NCBI GenBank assembly: GCA_900617975.1
Contig: UZAE01012109.1
Location: 1 to 20,808, forward strand
Direction of reading: 5' to 3'
DNA from: Rodentolepis nana
Lineage: Eukaryota; Platyhelminthes; Cestoda; Cyclophyllidea; Hymenolepididae
Length of the DNA stretch: 20,808 nucleotides
Below are positions 1 to 10,200 of the stretch, one piece after another. Position numbers and translations under genes: made by a program. Position 1 is the first letter of the stretch, and each line of letters opens with the position of its first letter. The notes under the pieces are model-generated. The model was not told where the DNA came from. It made no database searches and was given only the letters and a program-made list of their open reading frames with translations.

Positions 1-1240
1 TAAAAGTGTTTCGAACATGCGATCCTATAATAGCATTAGGACTTTTGATTGGAAACTACGTACTGACCGAAATTTCTCACATGCATGACATTCCACACTT
101 CCATCCTCGACCGAATGGATTACTTGTTGGTAGACACTGTGGCCTCGATAGACATGTCGTATGAGCACCAATGTGGTTGGCACCATTCTAAATGTAATAC
201 ATTTCATGTACAAAACACTTCACTCTCAACTTCCTGCTTAATAATTTTGCTTCATAATTCTTCATTTCAAAAATGTGGGAAAGGAACCAGCTCTCTACCC
301 ACTTGAAAATCTTTCGTCTAATATCCCATGAAATAATTCTAAAATTATGTAAATTTTCTTAAAATGGTGTTTCTTTGGTTATTGTATTTGTGTCCTTGCT
401 TGTAGCTTCCAATCCCCAATATCACTGGATTTTAAATCCGCTGATCAAATTTATTACTTCTTAAATGTTTGTCATATCAATACGATTCAGTTAGGAATAC
501 TGATATTTTATCGAGAGTTTAAGTTGTTAAGGTGATTATAGAAAATCAATGATTTTTACTCGATTTTGAATTTTCTTGAAGCCTAGGTTTGCACCATGAG
601 TTGTACCTGCCGATATAGTGTTCAAATGAGTGTAAATAATTAATTTCTCAGCAAGTAGGAAAGCGATTCGGTAAAATTCGAATAAGAATTGGTTGAATTG
701 TTAGTTTACTCCAATTGGTACGTCTTAACTGATAGCCAGATTCTATGACCATGGAGGTTGGAATAGAGTACTTTCCACATATATTTAATCAAAAGCAAAC
801 GCGGATATTCCCACAAACACCTTACAACTGCACAATTGATTTTGCATATTTGGTCGGTTTTCTTCCACAGGTCGTAGTTCTTCCATAGGTCCTTTTTGGT
901 CGAGTTGGCCACTCAGATCATTACATGTTCAAGTGAGGCCTTCTCGACTTGAATCTTGATCTACACAAATTAGCTAACTTTATTTATGATCGCAGTTTCT
1001 GTTTAATTATAGAAACGCATTTTTAACATTTGCATAGAAAATGCAGGGATATTTTTAAAAGGGACAAAAATATTTAGTTAAACATCAAGAACATGATTTG
1101 CATAAGCATTATTTTGAATTCATTAAGTTATGCCTTCAACATTCATTCCAATGGAAAAGGGTAGACTGGAAGGCGAGGAACAGTTAGCAATTAATGGGGT
1201 GACGATGTCACAAGTCTTGCGATACTTAAGTTTGAAAACA
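1..1240. other. AT-rich non-coding stretch
   Basis: Short random-looking frames only, with no recognisable protein, RNA gene or repeat copy. Confidence 0.6.
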
Positions 1241-1443
1241 TTTATTTATAACAAATGGCAGGCGTTTTGATAGTTATCATTGGCCCTTTTAGTTGACTTC
1301 GGGCTTCACCGAGGGGAGGATGAACATCAAAGTGAGAAGAATTCAGGAGGGGGAATAGAAGGATGTTTCAAAGATGTAAAAGAAACAGACACAAAGGCTC
1401 AGAAAGGGTAAGATGAGTGCTGTGGTAGGGGTTGAATTTGACA
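1241..1443 (-). repeat. SINE-like repeat, copy 1 (5'-truncated)
   Basis: Read on the minus strand, with the tail at 1241. The plus strand starts with a TTTATTTA tail, then the 3' unit (CAAATGGCAGGCGTTTTGAT), the GTTGACTTCGGGCTTCACC segment, a short G tract (5) and GACACAAAGG. It breaks off near the unresolved base at 1444. The 5' third of the element is missing. No clear target-site duplication. Confidence 0.75.
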
Positions 1444-1462
1444 NCGTGCATGTAAACATATT

Positions 1463-1635
1463 TCATCTCCGATTGCGTTCTACTTCTGCTTGCTTTCGAA
1501 GCCAGGCGTCATGGTGGAAGGAGTAGACATCAATACCGTCATCATAGTTCTCGGAAAAAGAGAAGTTGTTTACGTTCGAAAGGTCCTGCTTGCTACAGCG
1601 ATTGTGACGGACATTCGTCTTGCGGTTCTCAATGC
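1463..1635 (-). CDS. Exon-like open stretch of unknown product
   Basis: After a possible acceptor (AAATAG ending at 1636) the minus strand is open for 56 codons to TGA at 1465-1463, including NFSFSENYDDGIDVYSFHHD and WLRKQAEVERNRR. It is clearly more GC-rich than its surroundings and has an asparagine-, aspartate- and arginine-rich composition typical of real protein. The opposite strand is also open over the same stretch and could be the coding one. It has no ATG, so it would be a terminal exon or a fragment. I do not recognise the protein. It sits between two repeat fragments. Confidence 0.3.
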
Positions 1636-1640
1636 CTATT

Positions 1641-1695
1641 TAACTATTATTATTATGATTTCAAATGGCAGGCTTTATGATATTTATCATTATAT
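1641..1695 (-). repeat. SINE-like repeat, minimal 3' fragment
   Basis: Only the 3' unit remains: an (ATT)n tail followed by TCAAATGGCAGGC and a diverged TTATGATATTTATCATTA on the plus strand. An extremely 5'-truncated insertion is the simplest explanation. Confidence 0.6.
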
Positions 1696-2561
1696 GTATT
1701 TAGCTTGGATCAATTCAAACAACAGTGCTTTAAAATTACAAGTTCTAATAGATGTCAGTATTTAATTCGCAATTTATAATTTCTAAATTTATTTGTACCT
1801 GAAAAATATCTTTCATTAAAAAGCATATATTAATATTCTAAAAATAATTTTAAACGAAGCATTTACGTATATTGCCCAATGTCATTTATTTTCTCTTGTA
1901 AATATATGTCTTACTAATTTGTAATATATTAGTATACTTCAATCAATTCTACTTGTTTATGCATTTTCATTGAGCATTGTTCTGCTTTAACTTTTTTTGA
2001 GCACTAATGCGTTCCTCAATCCGGCTTGAATTTAATAAAATAACTTTGGTTTGAAAAATAGCTACAAAATCGTTCCAATTGGGGTTCTCAAGTACTAGAG
2101 ATTGAATTGGCAAATGGATGCATCACTTCGATTGAAATTGTTACAAGCACTTGACGTCACGAAGGATTTTGCAATGAAATAAGGATTAACGGAAGAAATT
2201 ATGTCTTGAATTGTGTAGATCTAAACTTTCCAATCTTATACCAGAGCTAAGAGTCCAACAAATCTGTTCTCAATTGCTTTTCATCTTTCCCTCCTTAACA
2301 TCCCCATATCCGCATCGACTTGTTTCGTAGGTCCATATTTGCTCGTGTGGAAGAAACTATGACTCACCACGTTGCATCAATTTTGCGTTTTACTTGTAGA
2401 TTTGAACAAAATCATTCCATCAGAATTTTCTACACCCCACCCAATACAAAGTGGGAGTGCGTTGCAAATGCGGAAAATGCAGACGAGAAATCAATTAACC
2501 CATTTCATATAACTCCAATACCTGGAAGTAGTACTGTTCTCAAAGGAGTAATTAAAACATC

Positions 2562-2874
2562 ATTATTATATCAAATGGCAGGCGTCTTGACGGTAATCAT
2601 TAGCCCTATAGTTGACTTCAGGCTTCACAGAGGGGAGGGTACATCAAAGTGTAAAAAATTCAAGATTGGGGGGGGGGGAGACAGAAGAATGTATCAAAGA
2701 CGAAGGTAGATAAGGTGGAAAAAGTTGGGATGAGCACTATGAAAGTAGTGGAATATGACATAGAGTGAGGTCATGGCAGTTTGAAGTCAACTGCTAGATA
2801 ATAAACTTTTATGCCGTATGAGTATACGTTGCCCAGGGTGCACCACGTTGAGGTAAGTCTATTACACACACCGC
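2562..2874 (-). repeat. SINE-like repeat, copy 2 (full length, 12-bp TSD)
   Basis: The 313-bp body is bounded by perfect direct repeats AATTAAAACATC at 2550-2561 and 2875-2886. On the plus strand it runs from an (ATT)n tail through the 3' unit, a G tract of 11 and the CATAGAGTGAGG segment to the folded 5' domain ending GAGGTAAGTCTATTACACAC. It has no long ORF of its own; an apparent 129-codon frame over 2320-2709 runs across its boundary. Confidence 0.85.
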
Positions 2875-2886
2875 AATTAAAACATC

Positions 2887-4053
2887 GTTGCTCTAATTGT
2901 TACTTATAAACTCCACATCACAAGAACACATCCTTGTTCGACATTCTCCTACCTTCTTGACTGTCGAATGTCTGATTTAATGAATATTAGCTTAGTTGCG
3001 AATATAATGGGAATGGGAACTAGTAGTTAGATATTTACAGTCTTGAAAAATTAAACAATTACCTATTGAACTGAAAACGTTTTGGTAAAAACAGCTTAAA
3101 CTTACAAGTGATTTACTTTGATTTGAATTTCACACTTTTACTATGAATTGCAATTTCTCATCAATATTTTCAGATCCGCAGAAGTATTGCTCATGAGAAG
3201 TTGTAATTTAATTGCGAATTAATTCATTAGTCGCTTGACCCTATCGCTAAACGCCTCAATTGCACACCAACCTGCCACTTGTACATCAATGGCCAAAGAT
3301 ATGAATTTTCTTCCATTAAATTATGGCCACAATACAATATTGGCATTTTAATCTCTGAAGCTGTGATACCACCATAGACTCTGATTAAGTTAGCAACCCG
3401 TTGAATATTTTCACATAAATAAAAAGCGATAACCGCAATAGATACTCCGATTCATCCGTCTTTATTCTAATTGGATTAGAATGGACAGGTGATCAGTTCT
3501 GAAAGTAAGCAACAACAACAAATCCTCTTAACTAATGCTTATTGACAATTGCAAGGAAATGAATGAAATTTATGGCCTGGCTATTGGTTTATTCACTACA
3601 ATTACACCGTGAATTGGAAATCCTTCCTTTGAGAGAGCAATTCATAGCGAACTCGTGCTTGTCTCATCCTATCTTAATTTGCATGAAATAGTTCCACAGT
3701 AAGTCCTCTTTTAAGACAAGATATATACATATCTCCACTATTCGAGCAAGTGATACTATCACTCGAATTGGTCAAATCTTATGGCATGAAATGAAGATAT
3801 TATTCAGATGCGCAACACCTTAACCTTATCCAAGTAAATGATACACCCCCGATTCATTTAACACCATATCCCACCCTGAAATAGCGGAAAAAATGCATAA
3901 GTGAATTTAAATCTTTGAGTACAATACGATAAAAAATGCTACAGAACGAGAAAAAAACGAGAATGGTAATTTTAGTGCGCTTCGCGCTATAATTCGCTTC
4001 CTGTGAAGTTGTGGTGGTGGTGGTGGTAGTGAAAAAATGTGATATCAAGTTGT
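2887..4053. other. Downstream flank of the TTC12-like gene
   Basis: Probably contains the 3' UTR of the TTC12-like mRNA, down to about 3570 if the AATAAA at 3593 is used. A GTG trinucleotide run at about 4011-4026 lies just after the stop codon. A 75-codon frame on the minus strand near 3230-3455 lacks an ATG and resembles nothing known to me. Confidence 0.5.
3588..3593 (-). promoter_or_regulatory. Candidate poly(A) signal for the TTC12-like gene
   Basis: This is the first AATAAA downstream of the stop codon on the minus strand, about 460 nt after it. Position and motif are the only evidence; earlier variant signals cannot be excluded. Confidence 0.35.
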
Positions 4054-4236
4054 TTAGAAGAGCATTCCAGGTTGGCGTCCGGATGGATAGTAAGAAGGTG
4101 CACCCCAATTGGTGAAGTGTTGAAGATACGACAAGGCGTTGAGGGAATGGGCCTCTTCGCGATGCACGTGACTTGCCATACACAGCCGGGCAATAACACA
4201 TCCTGCATTCTTTTTGGTCTGTGGTTTCTTAGCCGA
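4054..4236 (-). CDS. TTC12: TTC12-like exon 13 (stop codon)
   Basis: Codes the last 60 residues and TAA at 4056-4054. SAKKPQTKKNAGCVIARLCM matches the vertebrate C-terminal AVQVNAGIALGKLC, and LNALSYLQHF matches the final helix. A short extra tail (WGAPSYYPSGRQPGMLF) goes beyond it. Acceptor GTTTTTCCAG after a T-rich tract. Confidence 0.85.
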   Translation of the reverse strand, partial: SAKKPQTKKNAGCVIARLCMASHVHREEAHSLNALSYLQHFTNWGAPSYYPSGRQPGMLF

Positions 4237-7200
4237 CTGGAAAAACAAAAAAATGGCAATGGAAGGTCATATAAGTTATAAAATAATAGCGGTGCTTTGT
4301 GTGGATAAAGACAAAGAGAACACGATCATTTAAATGCATACATGCACTGACCTGATGGGCTAAACACAGTGGTAATCAAAAGTGAAGCGACAAATGCGAG
4401 CCTCACAGATGTGGAACTCTAGGACACTTTCTCTCTGTCTGGTTGAAAACTTTCGTAAACACGACAAAGTTGTGCTTGGAAGCTACTTCCTAGATTTGTC
4501 ATGATTATGGGGTCTATATTTGTACAAAATAAACCATTTCGACGAGTAGAAAAAAACGCTTTCATTGAACAACACCAAAGACTAGGCTACTTAAAATACA
4601 AATTTCAGCTCAAATGCATTAGCAGAATGCAAAACATACTTTAATCAGCTTCAAAAGATCGGTAATCACCGTAGTTCCAATCAAGTTCTCCGCCAACACA
4701 GTATCGTCCGCACAAGCTTCAAGGATGAGACAAGCGCTAGCAGCTAGAGGTTCATCGTATGGTGGTGCTTCTTTCTCCGCTTCACATGTGGGAGTTGCTC
4801 GTGCCCGCAGGAGTTGGGCGACTTTTCGGGATACCAGCCTATCGTCACCAATGGCAATGCGCACATCCTCACAATTCTTGGCACGTGTGATAGCGGAAAG
4901 TGCGTGGACAGCGCCACGTAGTCGATGACTCGTGAGGCTCTCTGTGGACTCATACACCTTGGTCACGCCATTCACGGTAGTGGGAACTAAAGGTATAGGT
5001 GCGTTCTCGAGAAGGGAAGAGGAGCTGAAGGAGAGGCAGGAGCTGCAGAAAGTAGATGTTAGGTGGAATGCAAACAACATCAACAAGAGGCACAAACATG
5101 TAAACACAATAGCAAGGAGGAAGAGCGCGAAGTCACATAGTCATCATACAACTTAGAAACAATGGCATTTGTAACCCACAAACACGGTAGAATCGGGGTC
5201 TCTAGTACGAAATTCCAGCAAACCGAACATTGACCTCTTGATGCTTAAATCATATAGACAGGATAACCAACCATCCATTCCCATAGGCGGGTGAACGTCG
5301 CTACAGAAAGCCTAACAGTTATTCAGGACAGAATTCGCCATCAGGATGGGAGTGAATTGATCTCTGGCATCAGTAACTTGAAAACAAGTTGCATTTTTGC
5401 ATAGTCATTACTGAGGTTATAGTGTTTTAGAGCGACTATACTTCTAGCTTACCACTCCAAGACTGGACCAACTACTGCCTCGCAATAATAGTTGGCGCAT
5501 TATTCATAAAACCAGAAACTGAAACTAATACTTTCAAAAAGCAATGGAATAGGCCAATGGACAAGGTCATTATGAGAAGAGTCATGAAGGTACCAAATCA
5601 GTCTCCAACTCCACATGGATTAAGCGCTGTGGTGGTGAACAAGCAAAGAACTTCGAACAGAAAGCGAGCCTATCCGAAGATTTGCCTTCAATTACCAAAA
5701 TATACATCCAAACGGATTTGCGTGGTCAATAAGAAAGGACTACTTACCATGAGCAGATAACAGATATGAGAAGTTGGACTCTACTCTTAATTTTAGATGT
5801 GGGAGTAAATGCAGCGTAAGGAGCCTTTTCGTTCGTTGGTTCCTGGGGAACTTCTTTGCCGGAATGAGCCCAATCAGTGACCTGAAGCCAAAGACAAGAC
5901 ATTAACGACGTAACTAATTGGCACAATAATAATAAGAACTAGAGCTAATATTCACACAAACGGAAAAGTCTCACTGGATACATAAATGGTATGGTCAGCA
6001 GGAAAAGCTAGCACATATCCAAAACAAAGACGCAAACCTATTAACAAGCGAGCAAACTCACCAATTCCTCCGTACAGTACGGTAGGAACCGACCAAGAAG
6101 AGCGATAGAGACGGACACGAGGTTTGAACAATTTGGAGTATCAAGAACTTCTCCAACCAAGTTGAGCAATGCCTCCATCTCCTGCTTTTGAAGCACGGGT
6201 CTAGAATCACCGGAAAGGAAGTTATGAATAAGTCGACAGATTGATCCGACGAGAGCCGTGTGACTACAAAAGAAAAAAAGCTAATTAGTAGGTCTGCAAA
6301 TTCATAGACTTTAAGGGTGCATATTGTAAAGGCATAAAATTAAACTAAAGGATCTTGGAGAGGATGAAAAATATCTACCCAAATGAAAGTTAAAGGCTCT
6401 TTTTACTTCAATGTGTTCGAGATTACAACTTATTAATTCATTGTCCAAGGAGAATCAAAATGTCAAAAAAATCAGAGTACAACCAACGGGGATAGGTTTA
6501 GGACTATCGGTTGTGCGCTAATAGGTGTTAGCCAAGTAAATTCTGACTAGACTAGAAGTCGTGTTAAGCATGGTATCTGATAGTTTACAATCTTACAATT
6601 AGATTTCCTAAATCGATGACCCGAAGGTAAAGCTAGCAACAAAACTTGACATTAATATGACTACACGGCAATAAATGAGTAATGCGGTAATAAAGCATTT
6701 CTAGGCCCCATAATTCAGTATGGCGATTAAATTCGCGTGAAATGACCTATCAGAACTAAATTCTCTCTATTCACATATATGTTGCAATCAAAGATCACCT
6801 TAACTACCACAGTTTGATACTCACTGGAATGGCTAACAAGGACTGGGAGCATAAATGAACTTCTAGGTAAGAGGTTCAAAGATACATTTCCTCAAAATCA
6901 AATGAGTTGAAGACTAGAATCCATTCATCAGCTTTAGTGTCCTCACAGCTACTTGCTAATACCTTTTCAATAATCTCACCCATAATGATGGTAAAATCAC
7001 GATAACTCCCGTTTTAAACAGCTACAATTGAGCAATACAGTGTGAGAGAAGGCACACAAACCTTTCATCAACCATGAGTGGTAAATGTCGTGCAGCACAC
7101 GTTGTGAGATTGAGTAGGAAGTTGGGTTTGGAGATCATGGAGCGACGAAGGAAGGGGTCATCTGAAGCAGCCGAAAGGCTATCAAGGAGGATAGAAAGAC

Positions 7201-10200
7201 AATTTATAGGCGCCGAGGTGGATGCTGAAGGTCCTGGAGCAATCGCTGTTTCTACAACGTTCTGCAGACTGGAGAAGCAATCCGATGAATGGACCATTGA
7301 CTGACGGAGTAGAGGTGTAAAGACAAGGGAAATGGAAGCAATTAAGATTAACGAACACGAAATGATGAAGAAAATTAACATAAAATTGGAAAGAACAGCA
7401 TAGTTTCGGTGCACAAAAATCTGCCAAGAGAATGCATACCACATTCATAATGGTTTTTCTTTATGTGGCAAAGTTGCAAAAAATAAAAATTGTAGTAGGC
7501 AAAGTAATCAGATGAATCAAGACATCAATCAAAAATGCCAGCTCACACTACTTTGGGGAATCACACGAGAAATTCTTTTGCTCGATCGACAGGCTAAATA
7601 TAATCAACAAAAGTGCGATGATTCGGCACTTAACCAATAGTTCTTAAAACTTAAACACTACTGCCTTAACATTTATTGAGCAGCTACTCAAATGTGTGAT
7701 AGGATAGTTAGTAGTATCCGCGTACATAGAATGACATTTTGGCATGTGGTTATTAACATTGTTTGAAGAATTACTTATAAGTGGATTTCCTATTTCGATT
7801 CCTATTTATGTAATGCATCCTTCCACATTGACTTGCCTTTCAGGGAATTTGAATTGCGTCATCGCAACTGTTTCATTCTACTCACGATCAGCATTAATGA
7901 CATACATAGGACACATTTATGCCATGTGTTGCACCCTCTGATTTTGTTTAAAAGTGAATATATGTACTTGGCAATTCAAAATGCGGCAAATAGCCAAAGT
8001 ACATAACTTTTCTGCTTTTAAATACGCCCAATTTCTTTCCATGAAAAGTTTACGTGGATTTCTTACTTAGAATTGACACGTCGCATAAGAAACTCTTGTT
8101 TATCCGTGGGTATTGCCGGCGCTTCTTTGAGCACCTCCACGAGAAAATCTCGCAATAAACTCCAAATAGACAGTAACTGAAAAATAAACACAAGTACCGG
8201 CAAAGCATATAAGCGGTTTGTGAGAAAGATCAGACAATGCGCGGTAGGAAAAAAACGAACCGAAAAAACCCCTCACGGAGTTTATTACAAGCCCAATAAA
8301 GATGCATCAACTGGCAATGACCCTGCAAATATGAAATTTGACAAACTTCACATAATTTCGTAGTCCATTTACCCTGTCTGATCCAGTGTCACTTGGCATA
8401 TACCTTAGACAGGTTGATTAACTGTTAACAGAAAATTAAAAAAAATAAACTCGGTTTAATATCAATCAATGAGCGTTAGTAAGGAAAGTATTTTTATCAG
8501 GTAAAAACAAATGAAAGGACAATATAGTTAAATGTGTACTTCAATCAAAATGTCATTAATATTATAAATAAACTTAAAATGCATAAAGTACTTTGCGATA
8601 TAGGGGTGTGCGATAGACTTGCCTCCACGTGGTGCACCCTGGGCAACGTATACTCATACGGAAAAAAAGTCTATTAACTGGCAGATGACTTCTCACTTCA
8701 AACTACTCTCACCCCATTGTATGTCATACTCGACCACATCCACAGTACTCACCTCACCTTTTTTCCACCTTCGTCTTTGAAGCACTTTTCTGTTCCCCCC
8801 CCCCCCTCTCGACTTTTTTTCCACTTTGATGTTCCTTCCCCTATGTGAAGCCTGAAGTCAACTAAAGAGCTAATGATAACTATCAGAACGCCTGCCATTT
8901 GAAATAAATAAATAAATAATACTTTGCGATAGAACGATGCAAAAAAAAATTATATTTAAGTAAAATGACTCCTGATAAGTAGAGGGTTCAATCAAATTTA
9001 TGGGAGTACAATAACTGAAACCATTGCTCAAGTACATCGCTTAGGGGTGCTGACTGTATTCTATTAATCAGATTAATAACAACTCAAAAGAAATTAATGA
9101 CGCGAGCTTACAACTACTCAATTACACTTCTCTCAAACTCCAAACGCACCTCAACAAATCATCAACTGCTTCTACCAATAAATGCCAAAAAACGACTTCC
9201 TTTTTAGGAATACGAAACTAATTACTATAACCGGGAGGAACATTGAGTTAACTGGTAATGGGTGAGACGGAGGACCTATTTACTAAAAATTTTTAGCTGC
9301 TAAACATAAGCTAAGAATCATGCGACGAATTAGAAACGTTACTCATAGAACACCCAACTCCGTTGGTCGAAGCCTTAATTTATTCCCATTACCCAGTAAA
9401 CGGAGTAAGCCAATAGAACACTCCCGTTTCCTTACAGGAAGTTTAAATGTGGCAAAAGAATGCACCTCAAAGAGGTTCTCTTTTGTAAGGCATTAAGAAG
9501 ATTTTTGGCTTCTAAAAGAGATATATAATCTAAAGACCAAGATACAGCACGCAGTTAACATGCAACCACTTAATTCTGCAACAACTGCTAGATTGTCTGT
9601 AATTAGCAATTAGATTAAAAGCATCTCTGTGTGGATTAGTTAGTAAGTTCTTAATTGTTCATTGATAATTCCCATTCTTCTATACAACAACTATCAAGCT
9701 ACTCATCTTCAGTTCATTCCAAGATCAAAATCAATAAGTTTTTCAGCATCATCAATTTCATACTCTTGGTGCAGGACATATTGCCAACGCAATGGAAAAG
9801 ATAAAAAAAGACTTGCAAAATAGCAATAAAACTATTACTTACAAAAAATCTCGGGCTCTTGGTAATGTTCTCCAAGATCTTCGCCGTAGCAGCTACGGTC
9901 TGGGTAGCGAAGCAGTCGGCAAGAGAACGTTGTTGAGCGGAACTTGTCTGCAACTTGAATGTCTGTCGAAAGAGCGAGGTGGAAGAGGGTGAGGAATTGG
10001 TAATAGGAAGTCCCAAGGCATCTGAAAGGCAAGTCGCCAAAGCGGAGAGTAGGACAGCGGGACCTGGATGCGTTAGAAGACCCTCCCGACCACTGGCCTC
10101 ACAGGACATAAGGGCTATTAAATCACAGGCGGAGCATTGAAGGAGACCTAGAAGATGGTTTAGTTGTAGCTCTTGGGTAATTCGAACTCTAAAAGATAGA

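Noticed and set aside
2320..2709. 129-codon plus-strand frame
   Set aside because: It begins at TTG and its last third runs into repeat copy 2 across the target-site duplication. The part before the repeat resembles nothing I know, so chance is likelier.
3230..3455. 75-codon minus-strand frame containing YCGHNLMEENSYLWPL
   Set aside because: No ATG at its start, no splice context I trust, no recognised family; this length is expected by chance in AT-rich DNA.
3854..4281. Several overlapping frames around the last TTC12-like exon
   Set aside because: They are shadows of exon 13 in other frames, or low-complexity reads of the GTG run.
7269..7300. Longer exon 9 starting after the CAG at 7301
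   Set aside because: Its phase does not fit exon 8; the acceptor ending at 7269 restores the frame exactly.
7744..7941. 65-codon plus-strand hydrophobic frame in intron 8
   Set aside because: AT-driven hydrophobic composition, inside an intron on the other strand, no recognisable family.
8601..8661. U1 snRNA-derived head of the repeat
   Set aside because: Only about eight bases (ACTTACCT) agree with U1; the rest and the stem-loops do not.
8870..8900. Hammerhead ribozyme core in the repeat's 3' unit (CTAATGA ... CAAAACGCC)
   Set aside because: It resembles the flatworm hammerhead motif superficially, but the invariant G of CTGATGA and the GAAA core are altered in all copies and no stem II forms.
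8601..8919. MITE or solo LTR interpretation of the repeat
   Set aside because: No terminal inverted repeats, no TG...CA ends, and a variable (AAAT)n tail with 12-bp TSDs favours a retroposon.
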